Below are positions 18,750 through 27,526 of a stretch of DNA of 64,000 bases, piece by piece. The stretch is from contig JAGHVF010000020.1 of the NCBI GenBank assembly GCA_018064425.1, forward strand, positions 1 through 64,000. The letters run 5' to 3'. This DNA comes from Candidatus Colinaster equi (GTDB taxonomy: Bacteria; Bacillota; Clostridia; Lachnospirales; Lachnospiraceae). The translations under genes and the position numbers were made by a program. Position 1 is the first letter of the stretch; each line of letters starts with the position of its first letter. The notes beneath the pieces were generated by a model. The model saw nothing but the letters and a program-made list of their open reading frames with translations. It was not told the origin of the DNA and did not search any database.

Positions 18750-20520
18750 TGTCTTCTCCGATTCTGTAGACATATAGATGCTCATTATTTGTTCCTTCTA
18801 TGACATCACATATATCTACTATAGCGTCCTTTCCATACTTACTCTTATACCACTCTGTAAGCCACGCTATATTCTCTTCTTCACTGATGAAATTGAATTG
18901 CCTCATATCCTCATTGACATCGGCTAAATGCCTCTTTTCACTATCAAGAGGACTGCATGCCATCCATCCTCCGGCAAGCTGCCACCTGCTCTTATCAAGA
19001 GTCGCATCAAACACTCTCTCGGTCATACTTACCGTAGAATAAACATCCACATAAAAATATCCGTCATTTGACGATACATATTCACTCAACTGTCTTGCAA
19101 GAACATTTTTATTATCACGTATCTCCTGTTTCATACATATATTCGTATATTGACCGGAAATATTGATAATCGAAATTCCCATTAACAGCGCAAGCGTTAA
19201 ATACAGATACACTTTTGTACCTTTCACGCATTCATATATAAGTATCGCTAACAGTAACATCACTTCACACATCAACATAGGATGTGTAATTCTGGTTACA
19301 AGTCTGCCCTTCATATACACATATATCCACGGAACGCTTCGCACTATTGCAGCACTTATTACCTTTATAGCAAGCCATTTGTTTTTCATCACTATCGCAA
19401 TAAGGATAAGCGATACGTACAATAACATAATCACGATATTAAACGGCATCAGTTGATTGATATCATCCGCAAAAGGCGAACTGATATCAGCATCTTCCAT
19501 TCGCAATTTTACAAAATCCTTTACATATTGCGACACGATTGTCTTAATGCTCTTGGGTGCGCCCATAGCCTTGCTTGCATTACCCGAATGTACATACATT
19601 GCGATTGCATTCAAAGTATCGGCATCAATCGAATCATCCAAAGCATAATTATAATTGCATAACAGATTATACTTATTAATATCAACATCTATACTTTCAT
19701 AGAATGACACATTCTCGTCATAAGGAGGTATTCCGGTAAAGTCATACACATCTGTTCTTGCATCAAATACTTCTCGATAGTTTTTCCATTCGTCAGACGA
19801 ATATGCAGCAATATCAGCAATATATGTAATCAACACTCCTATTGCTAACACAGCACATATTGACGCATATTTGGCGCATACCTTTTTGACATTGATATGC
19901 ATTCCTTCACCTGCCACACGTTCTTCATCTATCATTCTGCCTATTGCTGCAATCCCCATATACGGAACCATTAATAGGCACATTTCGCTACGAATGTTAA
20001 AAGCTATAAGGACTAATACTATTGCCGGGATGTTTTTACAAAGCATCGCCTTAACATCATATGTCGGTTCATTCAGATATAGCCATACACATGCTGCAGC
20101 GCACATTGTTCCCGCAAGAACCGTGTACTGCATAATACTAAGCTCCCACGCATACAATCCCATCCAGATTAATATCAGTACAACTGCGAGTATTACCTTT
20201 GAATATGCTTTTCTCATTACGGCTATCATTCGGTATGTTATCATATAAAAACACACCATAAATCCCGCTATTTCGAATAAGCCAAACCATGCAATCTTTG
20301 GGAACACTTTATATATCATACTAAGAAGAAGGCTAATCGGATACATCATCTGATTATTATGAGCTTCGGGAATTCCTGTATATATTCCTGCTACAATATC
20401 CTTAATAAGTATGTCATCATTTAGCTCATAGAAAAAATCAAAGCACAAAGCAACAAGCGCCCACAAGATTATTGTCGACGCTGTGGATATTATTAAGTTT
20501 ATCCGTTTTTCGTTTTTCAA
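18730..20520 (-). CDS. Polytopic membrane protein of unknown family, GT-C-like topology
   Basis: A 596-residue protein with about eleven membrane segments and a soluble C-terminal domain of roughly 130 residues. After the first span comes ELNDDILIKDIVAG, an acidic loop in the position where GT-C glycosyltransferases hold their metal or base residues. I cannot assign a named family with certainty. Location in the glycan operon suggests transfer or transport of lipid-linked sugar. The start is a TTG at 20520 with AGGGAT about 7 nt upstream. The 3' end overlaps the GNAT gene. Confidence 0.75.
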   Translation of the reverse strand: MKNEKRINLIISTASTIILWALVALCFDFFYELNDDILIKDIVAGIYTGIPEAHNNQMMYPISLLLSMIYKVFPKIAWFGLFEIAGFMVCFYMITYRMIAVMRKAYSKVILAVVLILIWMGLYAWELSIMQYTVLAGTMCAAACVWLYLNEPTYDVKAMLCKNIPAIVLVLIAFNIRSEMCLLMVPYMGIAAIGRMIDEERVAGEGMHINVKKVCAKYASICAVLAIGVLITYIADIAAYSSDEWKNYREVFDARTDVYDFTGIPPYDENVSFYESIDVDINKYNLLCNYNYALDDSIDADTLNAIAMYVHSGNASKAMGAPKSIKTIVSQYVKDFVKLRMEDADISSPFADDINQLMPFNIVIMLLYVSLILIAIVMKNKWLAIKVISAAIVRSVPWIYVYMKGRLVTRITHPMLMCEVMLLLAILIYECVKGTKVYLYLTLALLMGISIINISGQYTNICMKQEIRDNKNVLARQLSEYVSSNDGYFYVDVYSTVSMTERVFDATLDKSRWQLAGGWMACSPLDSEKRHLADVNEDMRQFNFISEEENIAWLTEWYKSKYGKDAIVDICDVIEGTNNEHLYVYRIGEDNGTATT

Positions 20521-20530
20521 CGCACTATCC

Positions 20531-21664
20531 CTATCTATTCTTATAGAACTGCTTTACTTTATCTATTATATATTCCGCATCACTATCCGACAGATTGTAA
20601 TACAATGGTAATCTGACAAGTCTGTCGGATTCTTTTGTTGTATATTCGTCTGTTCCGTTGAATCTGGCATACTTAATACCTGCCGGAGCTGTATGAAGCG
20701 GCACATAATGAAATACTGCCAGTACTCCCTGTTCCTTCAGATATGATATAAGCTCAGTTCTCTCTGCAAGATTCGCCGTCTTAATATAGAACATATGCGC
20801 ATTATGCTCGCAGTAATCCGGTACATATGGCAATTCCAACTGTTCTTTCGCTGCCAACTCTTTAAATGCATCTCTATATCTGTTATAGCTCTTCATTCTG
20901 TCAGCTGTTATCTCATCAGCAAGCTCCAACTGTGCCCACAGATATGCTGCATTCATATCACTCGGCAGATATGAAGAACCGTAATCCACCCATCTGTATT
21001 TATCAACCTGACCACGGAAAAACTTACTTCTGTCAGTTCCTTTTTCTCTGAATATTTCTGCAGCCTCTACATACTTATCATCTCTCATAAGTAACGCGCC
21101 ACCTTCTCCCATTGAGAAATTCTTGGTCTCATGAAAAGAAAAACATCCGAAATCCGCAATTGCTCCAAGTGCCTTCCCTTTGTAAGTAGACATTACTCCC
21201 TGAGCGGCATCTTCAATAACCAACAGATTATGTCGCTTTGCAATATCCATTATTACATCCATCTCGCAACCGACTCCTGCATAATGCACAGGTACAATTG
21301 CACGCGTTTTATCTGTAATTGCATCTTCAATCTTATTCTCATCAATATTCATGGTATCCGGTCTGATATCAACAAATACCGGTACCGCTCCACGCAATAC
21401 AAAAGCATCCGCTGTAGACACAAACGTATATGAAGGCATAATCACCTCATCTCCGGGCTTGATATCCGCAAGCAAGGCGGCAAGCTCGGTTGCGTGAGTA
21501 CACGATGTGGTAAGCAGTGCCTTATTGCAACTCGTCTTTTTCTCAATCCATTCATTACACTTCTTTGTAAACTGTCCGTCACCGCAGATTTTCTGTGCTT
21601 CCACAGCCTGCATAATGTACTTCATCTCATTGCCTGTATACGGCGGTACGTTAAAATTTATCAC
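20531..21664 (-). CDS. wecE: WecE/RffA-type sugar aminotransferase (dTDP-4-amino-4,6-dideoxygalactose transaminase)
   Basis: The 377-residue DegT/DnrJ/EryC1 enzyme follows E. coli WecE closely: PPYTGNE at the start, GDEVIMPSYTFVSTA, VRPDTMNIDE-like RPDTMNIDENKIE, and the PLP lysine in FSFHETKNF (K181). It transfers an amino group from glutamate to dTDP-4-keto-6-deoxyglucose, giving dTDP-Fuc4N. The RmlA/RmlB enzymes that make its substrate are not in the window. The gene is distinct from the PseC aminotransferase at 35814-37007, so two different 4-amino sugars are probably made here. The start is a GTG at 21664 with GAGGA upstream. Confidence 0.9.
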   Translation of the reverse strand: MINFNVPPYTGNEMKYIMQAVEAQKICGDGQFTKKCNEWIEKKTSCNKALLTTSCTHATELAALLADIKPGDEVIMPSYTFVSTADAFVLRGAVPVFVDIRPDTMNIDENKIEDAITDKTRAIVPVHYAGVGCEMDVIMDIAKRHNLLVIEDAAQGVMSTYKGKALGAIADFGCFSFHETKNFSMGEGGALLMRDDKYVEAAEIFREKGTDRSKFFRGQVDKYRWVDYGSSYLPSDMNAAYLWAQLELADEITADRMKSYNRYRDAFKELAAKEQLELPYVPDYCEHNAHMFYIKTANLAERTELISYLKEQGVLAVFHYVPLHTAPAGIKYARFNGTDEYTTKESDRLVRLPLYYNLSDSDAEYIIDKVKQFYKNR

Positions 21665-21682
21665 TCCCTGTTCCTCGATTCC

Positions 21683-23482
21683 TTATTTTTCTGCATTAGG
21701 TCTATATACAATGTACTCATCATTTTCAAATATTTGTGACATGTGATTACATACAATATAATCCTGCAAAATATCCTGCTTTACAGCACCGTTTATTCCC
21801 GACGGTTCCGGCAGCTTGCGGATTATTATGACACTGTTGTCATATTCATCGCTCATGCCTAGTTTCAGTAACTGTTCATCAAATTCGTCCGTCGGATACG
21901 AATCCAAATCCGGCCACGTACTTGATATAGCAGGGCTCATTCTTAATATGTATGACAATCCGGGACAATCTCCCCAAAATACTGCACTTGTTACATCCGC
22001 AGGAATCGCTGCATACAATCCCTCAATTGATGCGGCATTATCTGCAGTAGTATATATTCCTTCCAAAGACGGCACGCCACTTACTTTAACATCTCTTAAT
22101 GTACCATCCATTCCGTCTCTGAATACGAACTGTGTATGAAAACCGGTTATCTGAATATATGTCACGGTGAATACAATTAGCAACATACTCATCCATGGAA
22201 AATTGCAGCCATATAACAAACCGTTCATTCTCATCTTATGCGCGCCCCTGTGTAACCAACCGCCTGTTACATATAATACAAACGGCATCACAAGGAACAT
22301 ATTGTTCAAATTCTGGCATGTAAAGTTGTTACTTCCAAGAGGTGTAACGATAAGTACAACCAATACAATAGTCGCCAACGTTTTTACCAAAATATTGTAA
22401 TCACGTCTGGCAAGTACCGTTATCGCACATATCCATGCAAGCAGAAGTATTATCATACCCCACTCAAACATGGCAGTGTAATCCTCGTAATATTTGAAGG
22501 TAAACATTCCTCTGCCCCAGAAAAATCGCAGCATCACGCCTACCACAAGAATATATACTCCTCTCTTAATCCATTTGAGTATACCTTCTTTGTTAAATGC
22601 CGCGAACATAAGCGTACCCATAAAGATGACCGCAGCAATAATTGCAATCCATTTAAAACTGCGCACATACGCTGACACAACAGATGTAATCATCGAAAAC
22701 GTAGTGTAAGTATCATCCGTTCCGGATATAGCGAACATCTCCGTAATCCTATCCGCAAATCCATCAATTCCAAATCTCGCAACAACAAGACAAAACGGAA
22801 CAAGAACACCGACGACATAGCCCAATATGCAATATCCGGTAGATTGAAGTGCAGCTGCCCCCGCCTTTGTATCTTTTGAAGTATATCTGATTTTCCAAAC
22901 GGCAGTCGCCCACACAGTTACAATAAGTAATGCCTGCGTAACATTCGGAATACGTACAAATACATTAAGTCCGAGTACAATTCCTGCCAATGCATACAAA
23001 TAATCCCGTTCATCTCTTATTGCCATATACAGCAAAACCGCACCGAGCGTAAACATAAGGTATGACATATAATTGTACAAAATGCCTGTCGGTATCCAAC
23101 AAAAAGCTATTGCCGCATATTCTCCGGCAAAAAGTATTGGTGCGGAAAAATCTTTCTTTAACGCGTAATAACAAATAAGTGCAATTGCAGAAACAACAAG
23201 TCCCATATATATGTTGGCACCAACCAGAGTATTACCCCCCGGCAATCTAACAAGTATCGAACCAATACCATTAGATAAATAAGTAGATACCAACCACATA
23301 CCCTGCAATTTATCAGGATACATATAATTACCCAAACTATATGTCGAATCCGACACATCGGCACCAACACACACTTTTACAAGCGGCCACAGCAAAAGTA
23401 CTAGCGGAAAAAGAACCTGCTCAAGCGGCCATGATATTCTCTTATATAATGTTTTAACTGTTACCGATATCTTGTCGTACAT
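21683..23482 (-). CDS. Polytopic membrane protein of unknown family, GT-C-like topology
   Basis: A 599-residue protein with about twelve hydrophobic segments and a soluble C-terminal region. The first loop contains DVSDSTYSLGNY, with acidic residues in a GT-C-like position. No named family can be assigned from the sequence. AGAGGAAAAC precedes the ATG. It lies 18 bp upstream of the wecE-type gene. A TGACA-N4-TGTCA palindrome lies within the gene. Possible roles are glycan polymerisation, side-branch transfer or transfer to protein; none can be chosen. Confidence 0.75.
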   Translation of the reverse strand: MYDKISVTVKTLYKRISWPLEQVLFPLVLLLWPLVKVCVGADVSDSTYSLGNYMYPDKLQGMWLVSTYLSNGIGSILVRLPGGNTLVGANIYMGLVVSAIALICYYALKKDFSAPILFAGEYAAIAFCWIPTGILYNYMSYLMFTLGAVLLYMAIRDERDYLYALAGIVLGLNVFVRIPNVTQALLIVTVWATAVWKIRYTSKDTKAGAAALQSTGYCILGYVVGVLVPFCLVVARFGIDGFADRITEMFAISGTDDTYTTFSMITSVVSAYVRSFKWIAIIAAVIFMGTLMFAAFNKEGILKWIKRGVYILVVGVMLRFFWGRGMFTFKYYEDYTAMFEWGMIILLLAWICAITVLARRDYNILVKTLATIVLVVLIVTPLGSNNFTCQNLNNMFLVMPFVLYVTGGWLHRGAHKMRMNGLLYGCNFPWMSMLLIVFTVTYIQITGFHTQFVFRDGMDGTLRDVKVSGVPSLEGIYTTADNAASIEGLYAAIPADVTSAVFWGDCPGLSYILRMSPAISSTWPDLDSYPTDEFDEQLLKLGMSDEYDNSVIIIRKLPEPSGINGAVKQDILQDYIVCNHMSQIFENDEYIVYRPNAEK

Positions 23483-23553
23483 GTTTTCCTCTTATAATGC
23501 AAGTGCATTTGTCAGCGCACGAATAGTGCTTCAGCATATCAAATATATCAATA

Positions 23554-23567
23554 TGACATCTGTGTCA
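23554..23567. repeat. TGACA-N4-TGTCA palindrome over a stop codon
   Basis: TGACATCTGTGTCA overlaps the stop codon of the GT52-like gene. It is one of at least ten exact copies in the window; see the finding on the dispersed palindrome. Confidence 0.6.
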
Positions 23568-24650
23568 GATTAATTCATTCTGCCTATGCAACTCAGGCGC
23601 TTCGTATTTATCCATAAAATCATCGCTTAAGAATATTTTCTCTTTAGCAAAATGTATGCTATCCACAACAGTAAATACAGATATTACTTTATCTACCTCA
23701 ATCCCCGGTATATCATTCATCACTTCCATAGGGAATCGTCCCTTAAGTACAATTGCCTGCGGAAATTCTTTTTCATAATCCAATATATCTCTCGGATGCG
23801 GCTTCATATATACAGTTGCGCCTTGTCCGTACTCTGCAATAATATCCTCAAATATCTGTTTGCGCACATCGAGCTCACATAACGGCTCAGTCAAAATAAG
23901 TATTGCCGGCTTATTCTTACCTGCTTCCTGCATCTGATTGAGCAATCCGGACACATCTTCCATAAAGACGCCCAACAGTACGAGTTTGTCTTCTTTTGAA
24001 ACATTATCAATAAGCTGCTGCCTGTTCACGCACACATAATGTAATGACTTATATTTCAATCTGCTGTCATCATTGATTTCCATATCAAGGCAATATTTGG
24101 AATAGCCGTTCTCAATAAATATCAATCCTTTTTTTGCCATCATGCACTTCAATTCAAAATGTCCTCTGTTGGACCATCTTGCGGAATCACTGTATACAAG
24201 AGTATCCAGACCATCTTCAAGTGCATGGTAATATATCTTCTTATAATTCAAATAATAGCCGATAGGATCCGAGTCGTTAAATACATATATATCTTTGTAC
24301 TGTGTAAAATCAACCGGAACATGCGGTTCCTGAAGCTTACCCAACAACCTTGTATAAACAATCCTCTGCAGCAGATTCAGAATAATATTTCCTCTGTCGG
24401 AATGGTACTTCATAACACGTTTGCTTGAGCTGTCTACTTGTTCATCAAAGAAAAGCACATCTTCAAACAGTCCCGATTCCCTCGCACGCAAATCAAGCGA
24501 TTCAAAATCGTTAGCCATAGTACTCAAAATAAGCGTCGCATTTCCTCTCTGCTTTGGCTCAAGATTCAGTTCCTTAACTACTGCAATATACACATGATAA
24601 TATGTATGGCATACATATATTCTGTCTTTCATATTTTTTTCGAAGAGCAC
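23565..24650 (-). CDS. GT52-like (sialyltransferase-type) glycosyltransferase, candidate pseudaminyltransferase
   Basis: About 361 residues. It begins DRIYVCHTYYHVYIAVV, typical of the N-domain in GT52 and related GT-B sialyltransferases. It also carries the two motifs shared by bacterial sialyl- and polysialyltransferases: an acidic-acidic-Gly motif (HALEDGLD) and an HP motif (YMKPHPRD), followed by the Ser/Thr region SVFTVVDS. These enzymes use CMP-activated nonulosonic acids. Because the locus makes CMP-Pse and I see no other such transferase, it is the best candidate to transfer pseudaminic acid; this is inference. The start is uncertain: GTG at 24650 has GGAGAG upstream and touches the previous stop, while the tracked GTG is 24662 and an internal ATG is 24632. 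Confidence 0.75.
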   Translation of the reverse strand: MLFEKNMKDRIYVCHTYYHVYIAVVKELNLEPKQRGNATLILSTMANDFESLDLRARESGLFEDVLFFDEQVDSSSKRVMKYHSDRGNIILNLLQRIVYTRLLGKLQEPHVPVDFTQYKDIYVFNDSDPIGYYLNYKKIYYHALEDGLDTLVYSDSARWSNRGHFELKCMMAKKGLIFIENGYSKYCLDMEINDDSRLKYKSLHYVCVNRQQLIDNVSKEDKLVLLGVFMEDVSGLLNQMQEAGKNKPAILILTEPLCELDVRKQIFEDIIAEYGQGATVYMKPHPRDILDYEKEFPQAIVLKGRFPMEVMNDIPGIEVDKVISVFTVVDSIHFAKEKIFLSDDFMDKYEAPELHRQNELI

Positions 24651-25957
24651 TAGTCTCTCCACTCCCCAACCACTAATTTATGTTCAGTAAATTTCTTTGC
24701 AATACCAATCATCTCTGTTACCGGTACATGTGCAATATTGGCAATATCAATAAGATCATTGCGTCCGTCCGCGTATGACAGAAAATCGCGCGTTACCAAA
24801 ATTGCATCCCAGGCATCTTTTCTGCTGACTGTCGGATATAATCCGCGTTTTCCAAGCTGAGGCTCACATAATACCTGTACCTGATAATATGCATTATGCT
24901 CCAACGCATTAATAGCGTCAGTCATCACATCATATGCTCCTTCAAAGCCGGCCGGTGACACAAAATCCATATTATCGGCTGATGTATGATATTCCGGATA
25001 CTGATCAAATAACGTTCTGCAGAAACATACAAACGGAAGGTCTACTCCCGGAGAACAATACTGTCTCTCATCCGAACCTCTCTCAAGATATGAATACACC
25101 TTGGCATTCTCTCTATACTTAAGCAGATTCAGAATCACCTTATCCGCCAAAGTATCACCATATCTGGACTGCACTACCGAATAATCACCGTCATCGCCCA
25201 CACATGAAATATTGAAACCTGCAACAATGTGGCTCCTCATATAATCAAGATGTGAAGAAATATACGTTATGGAACCGATTGTCTCGGGAATATATATAAA
25301 TCTGTATGAATAATGTCTCTTCTCAAGACTCATAATATATCTTGCAAGGTTAACCGAAAGGGCCGGTCCCGAACATTCATTATTAGCCATCGACGGATGA
25401 CAAATATATGTGGAGATAAATACCTCTTTCTGGCTTTCTCCCGGAATAAGAATCTCACCATAAGTCAGATTACCGTCTATCAATTCGGAATCAATATACA
25501 TATGATACTTGCCGGGCTTAAGTGAACGCTTCATATTCTCAGACATACAGAACGCATATCTCTCACGATAATATGATGTCACATAAGGAATCAAATCGGG
25601 TTGCTCCTCCAGAGTCTCAATATGCTCAAGCAATTCATCCAGCTCAACCCATTCATCAACAGGAGTCGAATATCCCATCACATGCAGATTATTCTCCTTA
25701 AAATCAATTATGTGATTGCCGTTCTCATCTTCGATATATGCTTCGTTAATCACCCATTCCTTAGGAACCGTCCAGTCAAATACCTGTGTACCCGTAGGTA
25801 CATTATGTATCTGCATTGATATACCGGCTTCCTCTACATATTCTTTCAAAATATCGAGAGTTTGGCGTACTCCCTTGCCGGACAGACTTCTGCATATCGG
25901 AAACAAGCGTCCCGCAAGATTGTACATATCCTGTCCGATGTTCTCTTTATCTATCAT
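24650..25957 (-). CDS. DUF4910/aminopeptidase-like protein with C-terminal winged helix
   Basis: A zinc-peptidase-like fold related to the M28 family. Visible are ISTYICHPSMANNECSG (candidate metal-binding His and acidic residue), PETIGSITYISSH, ERGSDERQYCSPGVDLP and EYHTSADNMDFV, all characteristic of the DUF4910 group, and a C-terminal small domain (about the last 80 residues) likely to be a winged helix. Such proteins recur in polysaccharide gene clusters but their reaction is not established; amide hydrolysis or amide-bond chemistry on an amino-acyl sugar is conceivable. GGAAAGGG sets the start at 25957, overlapping the upstream gene by 11 bp. Confidence 0.8.
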   Translation of the reverse strand: MIDKENIGQDMYNLAGRLFPICRSLSGKGVRQTLDILKEYVEEAGISMQIHNVPTGTQVFDWTVPKEWVINEAYIEDENGNHIIDFKENNLHVMGYSTPVDEWVELDELLEHIETLEEQPDLIPYVTSYYRERYAFCMSENMKRSLKPGKYHMYIDSELIDGNLTYGEILIPGESQKEVFISTYICHPSMANNECSGPALSVNLARYIMSLEKRHYSYRFIYIPETIGSITYISSHLDYMRSHIVAGFNISCVGDDGDYSVVQSRYGDTLADKVILNLLKYRENAKVYSYLERGSDERQYCSPGVDLPFVCFCRTLFDQYPEYHTSADNMDFVSPAGFEGAYDVMTDAINALEHNAYYQVQVLCEPQLGKRGLYPTVSRKDAWDAILVTRDFLSYADGRNDLIDIANIAHVPVTEMIGIAKKFTEHKLVVGEWRD

Positions 25958-27014
25958 TTTTACCCTTTCCAAACAGCATAATAAAAGCTGTGAATATTCC
26001 ATTCCTTACCAGGTCAACCAATACACCGATGGCAAAAACAACTATTACGCAAAGAATCATATGTATTATCTGCCACCATTGTCCGTTAGCATTCTCGATA
26101 CCGAGCCATGTCTGCCAACAGCCTCTTATCATCACATTTTCATGTAACAAATACACTCCAAAAGTACAGGCTGCAATTCTGTTAATTATCTTACCGCATC
26201 TGTATTCTCTCTCCGGAATATGAATGAACACATAAAACAAGCTCACGGCAGCCCACAATACGGTCACATAATTGTACGCATAAGTCATATCCATATAGTA
26301 TTCAAGATTATTCGTTGCACGTACTATCACGGCACACAACGCACAAATTCCCCATGTAACAAGGACGCCGGCAATATACATAACAAGCGATTTTTTCTTA
26401 TTCGAATATATACCGATTCCATATACTCTGATATATCCTGCCACTAAGAACAAGCAGATAAACCACAAAATATCATATCCGTATTTGTCCCACGGAATAA
26501 GATAAGGATTGATGGATTTTAATCCGCCAAACATTATAAGCAGCGCTACTATTACCGTTTGCAACTGTTTTTTCTCCAGATTCTTAACAGCAGCAACAAG
26601 TATCGGTGAGAGCAGATATAACATCACATACGATGTTGCAAACCAATAATGTTCTTCTTCTATTGGCAGTAATATTGTCAGTATATTGGTAAAATCAAGT
26701 GAACCTAAGTTAACCACCCCGACTGCTCCAAGACAAAGCGGAACAATCCACGAATAGAACAATACTTCTGCCACCAGACGTATCACCTTACCGATATTCC
26801 ATTTGGCATCTATCATAAAATAGCCGCTGATAAGTACATACACATTTACTGCCACATTACATGCCGCATACAGCAACCACCACAAGTGATTAACTATCCC
26901 CATGTCTTCAGACAGTTTGGGAATAGACATCCCCTTTGTCATATAATGCATGGCGATAATCATCATCATAGCCAATATTCTTAAGATTTCAAATTTCGTC
27001 TGTCTGGCTTTCAT
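25947..27014 (-). CDS. Acyltransferase family 3 membrane O-acyltransferase
   Basis: Around ten membrane spans. The N-terminal signature FEILRILAMMMIIAMHYM contains the conserved Arg and His of acyltransferase-3 proteins. These move acetyl or other acyl groups across the membrane onto sugars of surface glycans. The SGNH hydrolase at 5420-6550 could oppose it or work with it. The second in-frame ATG (27014) is favoured because AAAGGA lies 6 nt before it and touches the first ATG. Confidence 0.88.
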   Translation of the reverse strand: MKARQTKFEILRILAMMMIIAMHYMTKGMSIPKLSEDMGIVNHLWWLLYAACNVAVNVYVLISGYFMIDAKWNIGKVIRLVAEVLFYSWIVPLCLGAVGVVNLGSLDFTNILTILLPIEEEHYWFATSYVMLYLLSPILVAAVKNLEKKQLQTVIVALLIMFGGLKSINPYLIPWDKYGYDILWFICLFLVAGYIRVYGIGIYSNKKKSLVMYIAGVLVTWGICALCAVIVRATNNLEYYMDMTYAYNYVTVLWAAVSLFYVFIHIPEREYRCGKIINRIAACTFGVYLLHENVMIRGCWQTWLGIENANGQWWQIIHMILCVIVVFAIGVLVDLVRNGIFTAFIMLFGKGKNDR

Positions 27015-27044
27015 AAACATTCCTTTATTGGTCTCACGGTCTAT

Positions 27045-27500
27045 TTACTTATTTTTCGGTTTACGAAATACTATGAGCTTGCTGAGTACATAGTTGGTAA
27101 TAATTACCAGCACCTGTGCAAACAACTTCACAATCGTACCATCATCAATAAATGAAAGATGATATGACTGCGAATTGAAGCCGAATATATTACATCCGAC
27201 AATAATTATCACTTCTTCAAGACCGAGTGTTGCAAGTCTTGCCACCGTAAAACTGATGAATTCCTTGCAAAAATCAATAAGCGAACTTGATTTACTGCGG
27301 AAAACAAAAAACTTATTTGTAAAGAATGCAAAAATAACAACTATAATCCAGTCAATGATATTGGCAATCCATTCTATCCAGCCAAGCTTATTAACAAATA
27401 CCCAGAACAAAATCATACTGAGTACAAATGCTGCTACTCCCCAAAACAAATAATCAATTATTTCCTGAAACTTCTTATACAATGCAAATAACTTTTTCAT
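27045..27500 (-). CDS. GtrA-like membrane protein, probable polyprenyl-phosphate-sugar flippase
   Basis: A 151-residue protein with four membrane spans, including the family region FFTNKFFVFRSK between spans two and three and the C-terminal NYVLSKLIVFR. GtrA proteins are thought to flip undecaprenyl-phosphate-linked sugars made by GtrB-like GT2 enzymes. Two such GT2 genes are in the window (17252-18187 and 56104-57021), and several GT-C-like transferases could use the product. Confidence 0.9.
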   Translation of the reverse strand: MKKLFALYKKFQEIIDYLFWGVAAFVLSMILFWVFVNKLGWIEWIANIIDWIIVVIFAFFTNKFFVFRSKSSSLIDFCKEFISFTVARLATLGLEEVIIIVGCNIFGFNSQSYHLSFIDDGTIVKLFAQVLVIITNYVLSKLIVFRKPKNK

Positions 27501-27526
27501 AATGATGCGTATCCGCTCGCTTTCCC

